56,380 nt of DNA from Ophiosphaerella korrae (lineage: Eukaryota > Ascomycota > Dothideomycetes > Pleosporales > Phaeosphaeriaceae), in assembly GCA_028456385.1 (NCBI GenBank), contig JALNQF010000268.1:1-56380 (forward strand). The letters run 5' to 3'. Position 1 is the first letter of the stretch, and each line of letters begins with the position of its first letter. The notes beneath the pieces were generated by a model. That model worked only from the letters and a program-made list of their open reading frames with translations. It did no database searches and was not told where the DNA came from. The translations under genes and the position numbers were made by a program. Positions 54,540 through 56,380 of this stretch are shown here, one piece after another.

Positions 54540-56380
54540 AAAATAAAATTCTCATCTTAACTAAACAAAAGTTTATAGTTAGATAAACTTTTCTAACAAT
54601 AGATTAACTTAATAGCTTATTTATACTATACAACCTATTTAGTATTTAGTAACTAACTTCTACTAATATTAACCTAAGTTTTAAAATTAGTAATAAGTTT
54701 GCTTCGCCTATATACCTAACTAGTAGTAATAATAGTAGTAGTAACTAGGTATAAACAAATAAAACGTTATCTAAACGTAATTTTAACATATTCTAGGATA
54801 ATAAGATACTTTTTACTACTAGTAGTAGTTAAGGAGGCCTACTAACTATAGTAGACGTCTAATATATCCCTATAGTTCCTATGTATCCTAAATACTTAGA
54901 GAATAAGCTAGCGTACGTTATTCTAATAATTAGGAAAAGTAATAGGAGCTTACTAGACTATAAGATAATCCTTAGCCGCGTAATTAAGGTATAAAGATAT
55001 AGATTATATTTAGAACGTGTACTAAACGTATTCTAGTTCTAATATACAAAAGTCTCCTACTGTAAGAGAAACTAGATAGTCTTACTATTCTTTAATAACT
55101 AACCTATAATACAATATAAGTATTAGTACTCTAAGATTAAGTACTATAAATATCTTAAAGATAGCCTTAAAACGTATTCTTATACTACTATTAATAATAT
55201 ATATTAGGATATACTTAAGAGATTATAGTATATCTTAAAGGATTTAGATAGTAAAGTAAAAGCTATTAGGTAAGTATAATAATATATTCTAATCGCAATT
55301 CTAATATACTTACGTTAATAATAGTAGTATATATATTAGAATTAATTAATAATTTAAGTTAGAGGTTTACCTCTACTATAAAGAGACCTATAGCCTAATA
55401 CTTTACTAGTAGCACTAAAGAGTAAAAATAGAGGATTACTTAAACGTATTATAAACGCGTTACTAACACAATTAGCTACTTATAAGAGAGAGGCTATATT
55501 TTATTATATATTAGAGCTAGGATTAGTATATATTAAATATAAAGAAGTACTTTACTACTCTTATAAGTAATATAGTTAAAATTACTTACTTAAAATAGTT
55601 ATTTAAGTTTAGGTTAAGTAGAGAGGATTAACTAAGATAGTTGTATATTATTGTTAAGCCTATAATAATAAGGGCTACAAAATGTAGTAGGTAAGATAAA
55701 ATATAATACTAATATGTTAATAACGTGTTTTAGATATTAATTACCCTTAAAGTATTAGGACTCTTGTTAAGAAGTCCTATAAGGTTTATTACTACGTAAT
55801 AATACCTATAGACTTTAATAAAGTACTATACTTTATACTAATTATATTTAGAATATATATATATATACTTCTACCTCTAAATATTATTAGGGGAGAGGTA
55901 ATTATAGAGATTAAGGTAATACTTTAACTTATATATACACTAAGTTTAATAAAATATAAGTAGGAAGTAAAATAGGTTTATAACGCGTTTCTAATATAAT
56001 ATAGTATAATTTCTTAATTTTATATAATTAAAAGCGTATCTTACTTAGTATAGCCTTTAATCTATTAAAGATCTTTATATTGTATTTGTAAATAAAGATT
56101 ATATATTATTAATATTAAAATAAGAAAAGCTACTCTACTTCTTATACTAAAGTAGTCTAGAAGGCGTTATATTTAAGTAGAGAATAAAGTATTAGATTCT
56201 AGAAACTATAAAAATATAATTGTAACATAATCTAAACGCGTTTTAATAATAATACTAGGTATATATTTAATAGATTATCTCTAGCGTATCTAGTAATATT
56301 ATGCTCTATTTTTATAATAAGTAGGTACAAGTACTACTAGATTAGAAGATATTTTAGATAGATATATTATATAAGAGATT
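54540..56380. other. Third RIP-degenerated AT-rich block (continues past the window)
   Basis: A sharp change near 54,540 to AT-rich DNA lacking CpA/TpG. All frames are closed by TAA/TAG. A short (TAG/TAA)n run lies at about 54,720-54,745. No LTR, inverted terminal repeat or domain could be read, so the element type is unknown. Confidence 0.75.

Overview
This window looks like a filamentous ascomycete (Pezizomycotina, most likely a Pleosporales-type Dothideomycete). Three things point there. The genes have short spliceosomal introns of about 44-82 nt with GTAAGT-like donors and CTAAC/CTGAC-like branch points. The gene families are typical of these fungi: a Zn2Cys6 regulator, a NACHT-WD40 protein and an APH-fold kinase. 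The DNA is split into gene islands and very AT-rich, repeat-filled blocks in which CpA/TpG is almost absent while CpG survives, the signature of repeat-induced point mutation (RIP). Species is not determinable from the sequence alone.

Layout. 1-11,640 is a RIP-degenerated repeat block. It contains a complete but dead 7.1-kb Ty3/Gypsy chromovirus (641-7,737) with two 448-bp LTRs and a CCTAG target-site duplication, apparently inserted into older repeat sequence that holds a second Gypsy-type pol, and a fold-back inverted repeat near 11.1 kb. 11,640-36,100 is the first gene island. In order it holds a Myb/SANT-like protein, an APH-like kinase (+), a Cys-rich zinc-binding fragment (-), a small protein with a C-terminal CaaX box (-), a seven-helix membrane protein (-), a NACHT-WD40 protein (+), a Mutator-like transposase relic, an RPA12-like RNA polymerase I subunit, a small coiled-coil protein (-), a multi-helix membrane protein (+) and several weak or broken reading frames. 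From 36,100 to 38,340 the DNA passes gradually into a second RIP block (38,340-48,060), which contains a solo LTR with CGATT duplications. A RING-like gene straddles its right edge, destroyed at the 5' end and intact at the 3' end. 48,060-54,540 is the second island: a five-exon Zn2Cys6 transcription factor, a short Gln/Pro/Gly-rich disordered protein, and a reading frame broken by one probable RIP nonsense change. 54,540-56,380 is a third RIP block.

The islands do not form an obvious biosynthetic cluster. The most notable content is accessory: a NACHT-WD40 protein with no visible Walker A but seven precisely spaced 126-bp WD40 repeats, preceded by a 31-bp dyad; a CaaX-terminated small protein; and several genes being eroded at the edges of the RIP blocks. 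Gene models were built by joining frames at splice signals by eye. Exon coordinates are exact readings of the sequence but are not supported by transcripts.
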